From assembly GCF_036014175.1 (NCBI RefSeq), contig NZ_CP107917.1, positions 8,742,001 through 8,806,000 of the forward strand: DNA of 64,000 bases. The letters are read 5' to 3'. The DNA is from Streptomyces sp. NBC_00443. Its GTDB lineage: Bacteria; Actinomycetota; Actinomycetes; Streptomycetales; Streptomycetaceae. Shown piece after piece: positions 24,791 to 33,416 of the stretch (position 1 is the first letter of the stretch; each line of letters begins with the position of its first letter). A program made the translations under genes and the position numbers. Below the pieces are notes generated by a model. That model made no database searches. It was given only the letters and a program-made list of their open reading frames with translations, and had not been told where the DNA came from.

Positions 24791-24831
24791 GAAAGTATCT
24801 TTCCGGGATCACCTTGCGTGGTGAAACTTTC
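24791..24831. promoter_or_regulatory. Two GAAAG/CTTTC-type operators upstream of the hydrolase
   Basis: GAAAG-TAT-CTTTC (24791-24803) and GAAA-CTTTC (24823-24831) have starts 32 bp apart, about three helical turns. They lie 25-65 bp upstream of the hydrolase start on its strand. Motifs of this kind are seen with RpiR/MurR-type regulators of cell-wall sugar genes, so amino-sugar control is possible; that link is inference. Confidence 0.4.
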
Positions 24832-24873
24832 GTGTCAGGTGGGACTCGTGTCAACGGGAAGGCCGCTCAATAG

Positions 24874-24894
24874 ATCTGACGGTACATCAGAAAA
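24874..24894. promoter_or_regulatory. ATCTGAC-N6-TCAGAAAA palindromic operator (copy 1)
   Basis: TCTGA and TCAGA arms face each other 40 bp upstream of the nitronate-monooxygenase-type gene. The same element with the same spacer length occurs at 44247-44267 in the fadD19/echA19-like divergent promoter. The shape is that of a TetR-family site. Confidence 0.6.
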
Positions 24895-24933
24895 GGCCTT
24901 CCGTCGTCCGGAGGACTGCGGCATCCTGCGCCC

Positions 24934-26043
24934 ATGCAGACGGAGCTGAGCAAGAAACTGGGAGTCGAGCACGCCCTTTTCGGCTTCACGCCGTTCCCCG
25001 CCGTCGCCGCGGCCATCAGCCGGGCCGGCGGCTTCGGAGTGCTCGGCGCGGTCCGCTACACCGCCCCCGACGACCTCAAACGCGACCTCGACTGGGTCGA
25101 GGCACACGTCGACGGCAGGCCCTACGGGCTGGACGTCGTCATGCCCGCGAAGAAGGTCGAGGGCGTCACGGAAGCCGACGTCGAGGCGATGATCCCGGAA
25201 GGGCACCGGCAGTTCGTCCAGGACACCCTCGCCAAGTACGGAGTGCCCGAACTGGCCGAGGGTGAGGTATCCGGCTGGCGGATCACCGGGTGGATGGAGC
25301 AGGTCGCCCGCACGCAGCTCGACGTCGCCTTCGACTATCCGATCAAGCTGCTCGCCAACGCCCTCGGTTCACCGCCCACCGATGTCGTGGCACGCGCCCA
25401 TGACCGGGGCGTGCTCGTCGCCGCGCTCGCGGGCAGCGCCCGGCACGCCCGCAAACACGCTGAGGCGGGGATCGACATCGTCGTCGCCCAGGGCTATGAG
25501 GCGGGCGGCCACACCGGAGAGATCGCCTCCATGGTGCTCACCCCGGAGGTGGTGGAGGCGGTCGACCCTCTGCCGGTACTGGCGGCCGGAGGCATCGGGA
25601 GCGGCCAACAGGTGGCGGCAGCACTCGCTCTCGGCGCCCAGGGTGTGTGGCTGGGCTCCATGTGGCTGACCACCACAGAGGCCGACATGCATTCCCCCGG
25701 CCTGACCCGCAAACTGCTCGCCGCCGGATCGGGCGACACCGTCCGCTCCCGAGCCCTGACGGGCAAGCCCGCACGACAGCTGCGCACCGAGTGGACCGAC
25801 GCCTGGGACGACCCGGACGGGCCCGGCACCCTCCCCATGCCCCTGCAGGGGCTCCTCGTGGCCGAGGCCGTCTCCCGGATCCAGAAGTACGAGGTCGAGC
25901 CGCTGCTCGGCACGCCCGTCGGCCAGATCGTGGGCCGGATGAACAGCGAACGCAGTGTCCAGGCCGTCGTCGACGACCTCACCCGCGGCTTCGAGAAGGC
26001 CGTGCACCGCATCAACCGCATCGCCGGAAGGAGCGGCCAGTGA
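24934..26043 (+). CDS. Nitronate monooxygenase-type FMN enzyme
   Basis: A 369-aa TIM-barrel flavoprotein of the nitronate monooxygenase/2-nitropropane dioxygenase family. Landmarks are AAAISRAGGFGVLGAVRY (N-terminal), VAQGYEAGGHTG and PVLAAGGIGSGQQVAAALALGAQGVWLG (phosphate-binding of FMN). In actinobacteria several members act on CoA thioesters or enoyl compounds rather than nitroalkanes. The direct GTGA overlap with an acyl-CoA ligase supports such a role here, which is inference. Its promoter carries the shared palindrome. Confidence 0.85.
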   Translation: MQTELSKKLGVEHALFGFTPFPAVAAAISRAGGFGVLGAVRYTAPDDLKRDLDWVEAHVDGRPYGLDVVMPAKKVEGVTEADVEAMIPEGHRQFVQDTLAKYGVPELAEGEVSGWRITGWMEQVARTQLDVAFDYPIKLLANALGSPPTDVVARAHDRGVLVAALAGSARHARKHAEAGIDIVVAQGYEAGGHTGEIASMVLTPEVVEAVDPLPVLAAGGIGSGQQVAAALALGAQGVWLGSMWLTTTEADMHSPGLTRKLLAAGSGDTVRSRALTGKPARQLRTEWTDAWDDPDGPGTLPMPLQGLLVAEAVSRIQKYEVEPLLGTPVGQIVGRMNSERSVQAVVDDLTRGFEKAVHRINRIAGRSGQ

Positions 26044-27617
26044 CGAGCACCCCCGCCACCCCCACCGTGAGCACTCCGCCGGTCGGCTTCTGGGCCCAGG
26101 CCGCCGCCGATCCCGACCGCCCGGTCCTCGTCGCCCCCGACGGCGAGCAGTGGACCGCCGGGCGTCTGCACGCCGCCGCCAACCGTCTCGTCCACGGCCT
26201 GCGCGCGGCCGGCCTCGGACGCGGCGACGCCTTCGCGGTCGTCCTCCCCAACAGCGTCGAGTTCTTCACGGCATACCTGGCCGCCACCCAGGCCGGCCTC
26301 TACCTGGTCCCCGTCAACCACCACCTCGTCGGCCCCGAGATCGCCTGGATCGTCGCCGACTCCGGCGCAAAGGTGCTCATCGCCCACGAGCGCTACGCCG
26401 ATCCCGCCCGTCAGGCCGCCGACGAGGCCGGCCTCCCGGCCACCCACCGGTACGCCGTCGGCGAGGTCGAGGGCTTTCGGCCGTACGCCGAACTCGTCGA
26501 CGGACAACCGGAGTCGGCACCCGCAAGGCGCGAACTCGGCTGGGTCATGAACTACACCTCGGGCACGACGGGCCGCCCCCGCGGCATCCGCCGCCCCCTG
26601 CCCGGCAAACCGCCCGAGGAGTCCTACCTGGGCGGCTTCCTGGGCATCTTCGGCATCAAGCCGTTCGACGCCAACGTGCACCTCGTCTGCTCGCCGCTCT
26701 ACCACACCGCGGTCCTCCAGTTCGCGGGGGCGTCCCTGCACATCGGCCACGGGCTGGTGCTGATGGACAAGTGGACACCCGAGGAGATGCTTCGCCTGAT
26801 CGACAACCACACGTGCACGCACACCCATATGGTCCCGACCCAGTTCCACCGTCTCCTCGCGCTTCCGGAGGACGTACGGGGCCGCTACGACGTCTCCTCC
26901 ATGCGGCACGCCATCCACGGCGCCGCCCCGTGCCCCGACCATGTGAAACGGGCCATGATCGAGTGGTGGGGCACCTGTGTGGAGGAGTACTACGCCGCCA
27001 GTGAGGGCGGTGGGGCCTTCGCGACCGCCGAGGACTGGCTGAAGAAGCCCGGCACGGTCGGCAAGGCCTGGCCGATCAGCGAGCTCGCGATCTTCGACGA
27101 CGACGGCAACCCGCTCGCGCCCGGAGAACTCGGCACCGTCTACCTGAAGATGAACACCGGCGGCTTCAGCTATCACAAGGACGAGGCCAAGACGAAGAAG
27201 AACCGCATCGGCGACTTCTTCACCGTGGGCGACCTCGGCTGTCTCGACGAGGAGGGCTATCTCTTCCTCCGCGACCGCAAGATCGACATGATCATCTCCG
27301 GCGGGGTCAACATCTACCCGGCCGAGATCGAGTCCGCCCTGCTCGCCCACCCGGCCGTCGCCGACGCCGCCGCCTTCGGCATCCCGCACGACGACTGGGG
27401 CGAGGAGGTCAAGGCCGTCGTCGAAGCCGCCCCTGGCCACGAGCCCGGCCCCGCCCTCGCCGCCGCGATCCTCGACCACTGCGCCGGGCAACTCGCCGGG
27501 TACAAGCGGCCCAAGAGCGTGGACTTCATCGCCGAGATGCCGCGGGATCCCAACGGCAAGCTGTACAAGCGGCGGTTGCGGGAACCGTACTGGGAGGGGC
27601 GCACGCGCCCCGTGTGA
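26040..27617 (+). CDS. Acyl-CoA synthetase (FadD-type)
   Basis: A 525-aa adenylate-forming ligase. The P-loop is MNYTSGTTGRPRGIRR. The adenylation motif is YYAASEGGG and the hinge/core motif is DRKIDMIISGGVNIYPAEIE. The catalytic Lys is in PRDPNGKLYKR near the C-terminus. Start GTG 26040 overlaps the monooxygenase stop, so the two are co-translated. It would make an acyl-CoA for the preceding enzyme. It ends 2 bp before the convergent LuxR-type gene. The substrate chain length is unknown. Confidence 0.9.
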   Translation: MTSTPATPTVSTPPVGFWAQAAADPDRPVLVAPDGEQWTAGRLHAAANRLVHGLRAAGLGRGDAFAVVLPNSVEFFTAYLAATQAGLYLVPVNHHLVGPEIAWIVADSGAKVLIAHERYADPARQAADEAGLPATHRYAVGEVEGFRPYAELVDGQPESAPARRELGWVMNYTSGTTGRPRGIRRPLPGKPPEESYLGGFLGIFGIKPFDANVHLVCSPLYHTAVLQFAGASLHIGHGLVLMDKWTPEEMLRLIDNHTCTHTHMVPTQFHRLLALPEDVRGRYDVSSMRHAIHGAAPCPDHVKRAMIEWWGTCVEEYYAASEGGGAFATAEDWLKKPGTVGKAWPISELAIFDDDGNPLAPGELGTVYLKMNTGGFSYHKDEAKTKKNRIGDFFTVGDLGCLDEEGYLFLRDRKIDMIISGGVNIYPAEIESALLAHPAVADAAAFGIPHDDWGEEVKAVVEAAPGHEPGPALAAAILDHCAGQLAGYKRPKSVDFIAEMPRDPNGKLYKRRLREPYWEGRTRPV

Positions 27618-27619
27618 CG

Positions 27620-30528
27620 TCAGGGACGCATACGAGGCGGTGCCTCCAAGGCCCTGGCGAGGCCTGCCGCGTCGGTGCCGATCTTGCGGTAGACGCTGGA
27701 CAGCAACTGCCGCACGCCTTGCTCCGTCAGGTGCAGTTCCTTGGCGATCACAGCCACCGGGCGTCCCTCGACGGCCAGTTCGGCCGTACGGTGCTCCTGC
27801 ACGGTCAGTGTGTCCGCCTGCACGTAGCGCAGGGGCAGCGGGCGCAGACCGGCCGTCGAGAGTTCCTCCCGGGCGCGGGCGGCGAGCGCCTCGGCCCCGC
27901 AGTGGACGGCACCTTCCAGGCCCTGGTAGAGCCGGTCGGCGGCCTCCTGGAGCCGGCCGCTGCGGGCCAGCGCGGCGCCGTGGCCGACTTGGGCGCGAGC
28001 GAGTTCGTACGAGGCGGGGGACTGCTCCAGGCAGTCGATCGCCTCCGCGTACAGGTCGAGTGCGCCCGGCCCGCCGGTCACCTCGGCGAGGGTGTGGAGG
28101 GCCTGCCCGATGGTGGAGGCGGCGCCGAAGTCCCGGGCACGCTTGACGGCGTCCTGGGCGTGATGGATCGCCTCGTCCGGGGCGGTGGGGGCGAGCGCGG
28201 TCGCGAGCCGCAGCTGCCACGGGCACCAGGCCGGGTTGCGCCAGGCCCGCCCGTCCAGCCAGTCCCCCACCGCGGACAACAGCGCCGCCGCTTCCGCGTG
28301 CCGTCCCTCCGCCAGGAGCAGTTCCGCGTACACGGTGCGCGGGTCGGGATAGATGACGGCGTTCGGAGCCATGTCACCGAAGTGGTGGTCGTCGGCGAGC
28401 GCGCGAGCCTCGGTGATCCGTCCACGGGCCAGCAACGTCTGGATCAGGACGCTGACGCCGTACCACTGGGCGGCCACGACGCCGTCCACCTTGTCGGCGA
28501 TGCGCAGGCCTTCCCGGACCAGCTCCTCGGCTTCGGCCAGACAACCGCGGTGGTAGCGGACATAGCCGGCGATGGACTGGCCGAAGGCCAGGTGGGAGCC
28601 GTGCCAGCCCTTGCCCACGCACTCCGCGATGCCCTGCTCGAACAGTTCCTCGGCCCGTCGCGGTTGGTCGCCGTACATGAACACCAGGGCGACCGAAAGG
28701 GGTACCTCGAAGCCCCGGTTCTCATCCGTCCAGCTCATGCCGCCGCGCAGGGACTTCTCCGCATAGGTGAGAGCGGTCTGGCGCGGTTCGCCGCGCAGGA
28801 CGGCATCCCAGGCCCGCAGTCCCAGGATGTAGCGCTCCTCCAGGCTGCGGCCGGGCAGTTGCTCGGCCAGCCGCGCCAGTGTCCGGGAGCGGGCGGGTGA
28901 GTCGGGATCGTCGGCGCGCATCGTGCTCCAGACGAACTGATCGGCCTGCATACGCAGTTTGACGCGCGGGTTCGTGGCCTGCCGGGCCTCCTCGGCGGCC
29001 ACGGTCGCGGCCTCGTCCATCCGATCGGTGTGGGCGAGCGCCGTCGTCAGCCGATAGACGATGGAGGCGCGCAGGTCGGGGTCGACGTCCGGCTCCGCCA
29101 GGGCCTGTCGGAGATGCCGCACCGTGGCCGTGGGCTCGATCAGGAACGTGGCGCACGCGAGTTCGTGCAGGACCGCGGCGCGGTCCTCGGGGCTCGGTGG
29201 CTCCTTCAGCGCGCGGGTAAGCATGCGCCGGGCGGCCTCCGTCGCCCCGGCGCCGAGATACTCGCGAGCGGCCGCGCGCAAACATTCCACCGTCTCGGGG
29301 CTGCCCTCGCAGGGCACCTCCAGCAGGTGCCGGGCGGCGGCGGTGGGGCCGTATCCCGCGTTCAGGACGGCGTCCGCGGCCGCGTTGTGCAGACCGGCCC
29401 GGAAGCCGGAGCGGATGGACCGGTAGATCGTCGTGGTGATCAGCGGGTGGACGAACTCGAGCTCACCCTCGGGTCCGTGGCCGTCGGTGATGATCCGGGC
29501 CGCGCGGAGCTTCTGGGTCGCCTCGGCGGCGGTCTCGTCGCCGAGTACCGCGATGGTCGCGGCGAGTTGTGGTGAGAAGGGCGACCCCAGCACGGCAGCG
29601 GAGTGCGCGAAGCGGACGGTCGCGGTGTCGAGGTCTTCCAGCCGCTCGATCAGCCCCGGTCCCTTGATCGCGGCGGCAAGTTCACGCATCGCGGGCAGGT
29701 CGCCCTCGCTGCCGCTCAGTTTCCGCTCGGCGAGGCCGATGGCGAGCTCCACCGTCTCGAAGGGGCTCCCTCCGGTGGCGGACCAGCATTCCTTACAGAA
29801 CACGTCTTCGGCTCCGTCACCGACATGGCTCCTGATGATCTGTGCCACGCCGTCGGCGGTGAGGCATGCGAGGTCGTGAGGGCGGTCTCCGTGATGTCCG
29901 ACGAGCGTACGGAGTCCGCCCGCTTCGGACGGCAGTTCGTCGGGCCGGTAGGCGACCACGATCAGCAGGGGGAGGTCATCGACCCGTGACGCGAAGGAAT
30001 CGAGCCAGTTCAGGGACTCGGCGTCCGCCCAGTGAAGGTCGTCCAGGAGCAGGACAACGGGTGCCTTCCTGATGGTGAGGCACGTCATGACCCAGTCGAG
30101 GCCTTCGCGGACCCCGGTCGGGTCCGGTGCGGGGCGCAGCCCCTCGCTTCGAGGCCGAGCACGGCGGCCATGACGTCGTACCAGCTTCCCAGAAAGGCGC
30201 GGAGTTCCGCTCCGTCCATCCTCGCCAGCCAGGGCTGCACGAGCTGGCGCACGACGCGGAACGCCGATCCCTGTTCCTTCTCCCCGCCTCTGCCCGACAG
30301 CACGGTGAATCCCGATGCCATGGCACGCTCACGTGCTTGCGTGATGAGGGCTGTCTTGCCCAGCCCGGCCGGTCCGCTGAAGGCGAGCAGCCCCCTGCGC
30401 CTGCCCTGCGGCACACCGTCCGTGGCGCGTCGCAGTTCCTTGAACGCGGCGTCGAGGGCCTGAAGTTCCCGTCGGCGCTCGATCAACGTCCTTTGTTCCG
30501 TGATCGGGTGCCGAGGCTCCATCGCCAT
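27620..30528 (-). pseudogene. LAL-type LuxR regulator, apparent frameshift
   Basis: A large ATP-binding LuxR regulator of about 969 residues once repaired. The N-terminal part (from about 30528, MAMEPRHPITEQ) carries Walker A GPAGLGKTAL. The rest is in another frame: Walker B VVLLLDDLHWAD, an alpha-solenoid middle, and a C-terminal HTH (LTVQEHRTAELAVEG, LTEQGVRQLLSSVYRKIG). Adding one G to the four-G run at 30140-30143 (minus-strand reading) joins the halves as LEARGLRPAPDPTGVREGLDWV. All motifs are otherwise intact, so a sequencing error is plausible. The gene lies directly downstream of the terpene synthase on the same strand and may regulate it. The exact N-terminus is uncertain. Confidence 0.85.
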
Positions 30529-30676
30529 GTGCCGTACCGCCTTCTGTCGTTCGGCTCGGAGGAGCCGAGCGTACGCCTCGTCGAGGTGGGGCAGGCCGAA
30601 TTGGGCACCATAGGGTGAATCGTGAACGATGGGTGGGAGAACGCCCGCCCGCTGGGTAGGGGGCACGGATGGACGT

Positions 30677-30700
30677 CTCCCGGGTGAGTGGAAGCGGGAG
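30677..30700 (-). terminator. Possible hairpin after the terpene synthase gene
   Basis: CTCCCG (30677-30682) and CGGGAG (30695-30700) can pair around a 12-nt loop just beyond the terpene synthase stop. No T-run follows, which is common in this group. Weak support. Confidence 0.3.
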
Positions 30701-30713
30701 CGTGTCGGAGGGT

Positions 30714-31730
30714 CTACGGCACGGCGGGCACCGACGTCACATCCGCGTAGCGCGGCACGGTGCGGGCCCAGTCGTAGCACCCGCGGATCCATCCGGTCAT
30801 GCCCTCCACGTAGCCGATGCCCGTGGTGCTCAACGCCGGTTCGATCCCGGCATAAAGCCTTTGGAACTGCGCGATCGTGCTGTTGATCTCCTCGATGGCC
30901 AGGAGCACGGCGGCCTGCAGGGAGCACCGTCGCTCGCGCTGGTGGGCCAGGGCAAGGTTGATCATTTCGCCCGCGTGCTGCTCTTTCACCGCGGAGAACA
31001 GGTCGGCCGTCCACACCGCCGCGTCGGCCGACAGCCGGCTCAGCTGCCGCACGACGGGATGATGCACCTCGGCGTCGGTCAGCTCGCTCGCCCTGGCGCC
31101 CTCGTACAGGGGATAGAACGGCTCGACGCCCGCGGTCAGCGACCGTATGGAGGTGCAGTCGCCGGTGCGCAGCACCAGGGGATGGGCCTGAGCCACGGCC
31201 TCGTACAACAGGCCGTGCACGTATTCACAGCTCTGCCAGGCCCATCGCGCGGCCTGCGCGGGCGTGCACTGCTCCCGGACCTGGCGGTGGAGATCGGCCA
31301 GGGCAGCTCCGAGGCGAGTGCTGGGCGGTCGCCCGTCCCGCAGAATCGCGACGCTCTCGCACAGCATGGGCAGCAGCCGGCCCGGAGAGCTTCGGCCGAG
31401 GTCCTCGGCAAGGTCGTCGAAGACGAACTGATAGGCGATCTGGTGGGCCACAACCTGCAGGACGCCGAAATCCACGGTGGGGCTGGTGTAGCTCGCGAGT
31501 TCGGCGGGACGAGTGCGGGCGATCATCGCCGCCACATCCGGTTCGTCCGTCAGTCCCCATACCCTCAGCCATGCGTCGACGCCGGCCGCGGCCTCGGTTT
31601 CACGAGGATTCCGCCGGAACGGAAAAGGCATGTGGAGGTTGGTGTCGATCAGGTCCCGGAGATTGGAGTCCGGCATTCCGTCCGGTACGTCCAGGGTGAT
31701 TTCCTCATGCGTTGTCGACAACGTGCTCAC
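30714..31730 (-). CDS. Class I terpene synthase with altered NSE motif
   Basis: A 338-aa terpene cyclase. The Asp-rich motif is DDLAED (residues 105-110, after YQFVF). The second metal-binding site reads ADLFSAVKE (242-250): Ser246 and Glu250 of the NSE triad are present, but the usual Asn is Ala242. The C-terminal RY pair is at about 327-328. Start GTG 31730 lies inside the 3' end of the P450 gene (26-bp overlap), with GGAACGGCAG upstream. It would cyclise farnesyl or geranylgeranyl diphosphate; the product cannot be predicted. P450 and cyclase form a terpenoid operon. Confidence 0.88.
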   Translation of the reverse strand: MSTLSTTHEEITLDVPDGMPDSNLRDLIDTNLHMPFPFRRNPRETEAAAGVDAWLRVWGLTDEPDVAAMIARTRPAELASYTSPTVDFGVLQVVAHQIAYQFVFDDLAEDLGRSSPGRLLPMLCESVAILRDGRPPSTRLGAALADLHRQVREQCTPAQAARWAWQSCEYVHGLLYEAVAQAHPLVLRTGDCTSIRSLTAGVEPFYPLYEGARASELTDAEVHHPVVRQLSRLSADAAVWTADLFSAVKEQHAGEMINLALAHQRERRCSLQAAVLLAIEEINSTIAQFQRLYAGIEPALSTTGIGYVEGMTGWIRGCYDWARTVPRYADVTSVPAVP

Positions 31731-33168
31731 CTGCCGTTCCGGTGTCCGGCGTGCGCTGGGCGGCTGTCGCTCGGGGCGTGCGCGAGTCGGGGGAGGGCAT
31801 ACGTGAACGGTGTTCGCAGACCATGACCAGTGAACGCGGTCCCATCGTGATCCCGGGGCGCGCTTTCCGGTCGGCATGATCCGGCAGATGACGCAGGCGC
31901 CGGCGGCCGGCGATGGTCGCGAGCGCGAGGGTGGCCTCCACCATCGCGAACTCGTCACCGAGGCATTTGCGGTTGCCCGCGGAGAACGGCATCATCGCGC
32001 GACGTTGTCCGGCGGTCGGCTGCCCCGGCAACCAGCGGTCGGGATCGAAACGCTCGGGTTCCGGGAACGACGAGGGGTCGTGGTGCAGGAGGTGGGGGCT
32101 GTACAGGACGGTGGCGCCCTTGGGCAGGCGGCATCCGGCGAGTTCGGTCTCCTTGGTGGCGACGCGCGTGAACAGCCAACCGGGCGCCGAGTGGCGCAGC
32201 GTTTCGGAGACGACGCACCGGGTGTAGACGAGATGCGGCAGATCCTCGGGACCGGGCCGCCGGCCTTCGGCGAGGAGGGAGTCGAGCTCGGCGTGCAGAC
32301 GTCGCTCCGCCTCCGGATTGCGGGCCAGCAGGCTGAAGGCGGCGGCCAGGGCGAGCGCCTGGGTCTCGACGCCCGTCAGCAGCAGCGTGATCAGGTGGTC
32401 GTGGACCTCCTGATCGGTGATCGCCGCCGTCGGTCCGTCGCCGTTCGCGGCCCTCAGCAGCGTGCCCAGCACGTCGTCGCGGTCGTCGCCCCGGCGACGT
32501 TCCGCGATCGCCGCGTCGATGATCTCGTGCAGGCGCGAGAGCGCGCGCCGATAGCGGCGGTTGGCGGGGGTGGGGAGGCGGAACAGGGCGTCGATCGGTA
32601 CGACGGTGCGGACGAAGAGGCCGCGGACGACCGCGCTGAGACAGTCCCGTACCTCGGCAGTCGTCGGGTCGTCCAGGGAATCGGAGAGGAGGACACGGCT
32701 GGTCACCCGGGTCGTGAGCGCCATCATCGCCTCGGTGACAGGAATGTCCTGACCGACCGGCCATGCGCGGCACACCGCCTCGGCCTCCTCGGTCACCAGG
32801 TCCGTGTACTCGGCGACGTGGGACGGGCGGAAGGCGGGCTGTAGCAGCCTGCGCTTATCCCGATGCGTCGGTTGCCGACAGGTGACGAGACCGTCGCCCA
32901 TCAGCCTCCCGAGCTTGTCGTAGAGAGGTCCCCCCTTGTCGAAGGTGTGCGGGTCCTTGAGCATCTCGTGGACCAGCTCCGGGTGGCACACCATCCAGGC
33001 ACGCTGAGGGCCCAGCCGTATCTCGACCAGATCCCCGTACGAGGGCAAAGAATTCAGAAACGCCAGCGGTCGGCGGAACAACGCGATACCGTGACCGAGG
33101 ATGGGGAATATGCCTGGTGCAGTACCTGTCCGCCATACTCGCTCCTGTGCAGGAACAACACTGCTCAT
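31705..33168 (-). CDS. Cytochrome P450 of a terpenoid operon
   Basis: A 487-aa P450. The I-helix oxygen-binding motif is LLTGVETQA, the K-helix ExxR is ETLR, and the heme-binding loop is FSAGNRKCLG with Cys402. The N-terminus (FPILGHGIALFRRPLAFLNSLPSYGDLVEI) resembles terpene-linked P450s such as CYP170 that partner sesquiterpene synthases. AGGAGAT sits 6-7 nt before the ATG. Its 3' end overlaps the terpene synthase start by 26 bp. It likely oxidises the cyclase product. The C-terminal 35 residues are a Pro/Thr-rich tail beyond the usual P450 end. No ferredoxin gene is adjacent. Confidence 0.92.
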   Translation of the reverse strand: MSSVVPAQERVWRTGTAPGIFPILGHGIALFRRPLAFLNSLPSYGDLVEIRLGPQRAWMVCHPELVHEMLKDPHTFDKGGPLYDKLGRLMGDGLVTCRQPTHRDKRRLLQPAFRPSHVAEYTDLVTEEAEAVCRAWPVGQDIPVTEAMMALTTRVTSRVLLSDSLDDPTTAEVRDCLSAVVRGLFVRTVVPIDALFRLPTPANRRYRRALSRLHEIIDAAIAERRRGDDRDDVLGTLLRAANGDGPTAAITDQEVHDHLITLLLTGVETQALALAAAFSLLARNPEAERRLHAELDSLLAEGRRPGPEDLPHLVYTRCVVSETLRHSAPGWLFTRVATKETELAGCRLPKGATVLYSPHLLHHDPSSFPEPERFDPDRWLPGQPTAGQRRAMMPFSAGNRKCLGDEFAMVEATLALATIAGRRRLRHLPDHADRKARPGITMGPRSLVMVCEHRSRMPSPDSRTPRATAAQRTPDTGTAGEHVVDNA

Positions 33169-33217
33169 GAATATCTCCTGTCTGACGCGGCACGCGAAAT
33201 CGCTGAACGTGCCACGG

Positions 33218-33237
33218 ACTTGATACTTGAGACAAGT
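33218..33237. promoter_or_regulatory. ACTTG-repeat operator candidate upstream of the P450
   Basis: ACTTG-AGA-CAAGT (33225-33237) is an inverted repeat, preceded by another ACTTG half-site at 33218-33222. It lies about 50-70 bp upstream of the P450 start in the terpenoid operon promoter. The nearby LAL regulator is one possible binder. Confidence 0.45.
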
Positions 33238-33379
33238 CCTGCCCAGTCCGAGCGGTGTTCGGTTTCCCGAAACCTTTCTTCAAAGGGGCGCACAGGAGCA
33301 CACAGGAGTAAAAGAAGCATTCGGCGAAACAGTCGTTTGTGTATCGCGCATCGACGGCCGTGTTCATCCGTCACTCAGG

Positions 33380-33411
33380 TGTGGTCCCCCCCCCTGGGGG
33401 ACGGGGCCACA
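33380..33411 (-). terminator. Strong hairpin after the penicillin-acylase gene
   Basis: TGTGG (33380-33384) pairs with CCACA (33407-33411) and the interior C-run pairs with two G-runs. The result is a long GC hairpin 5 bp beyond the stop codon of the minus-strand acylase gene. Confidence 0.55.
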
Positions 33412-33416
33412 GTCGC

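Noticed and set aside
25494..28226. Very long open frame (about 910 codons) antisense to the monooxygenase/ligase genes
   Set aside because: Translation is Arg/Gly/Pro-rich with no domain. It is a high-GC shadow of real genes on the other strand.
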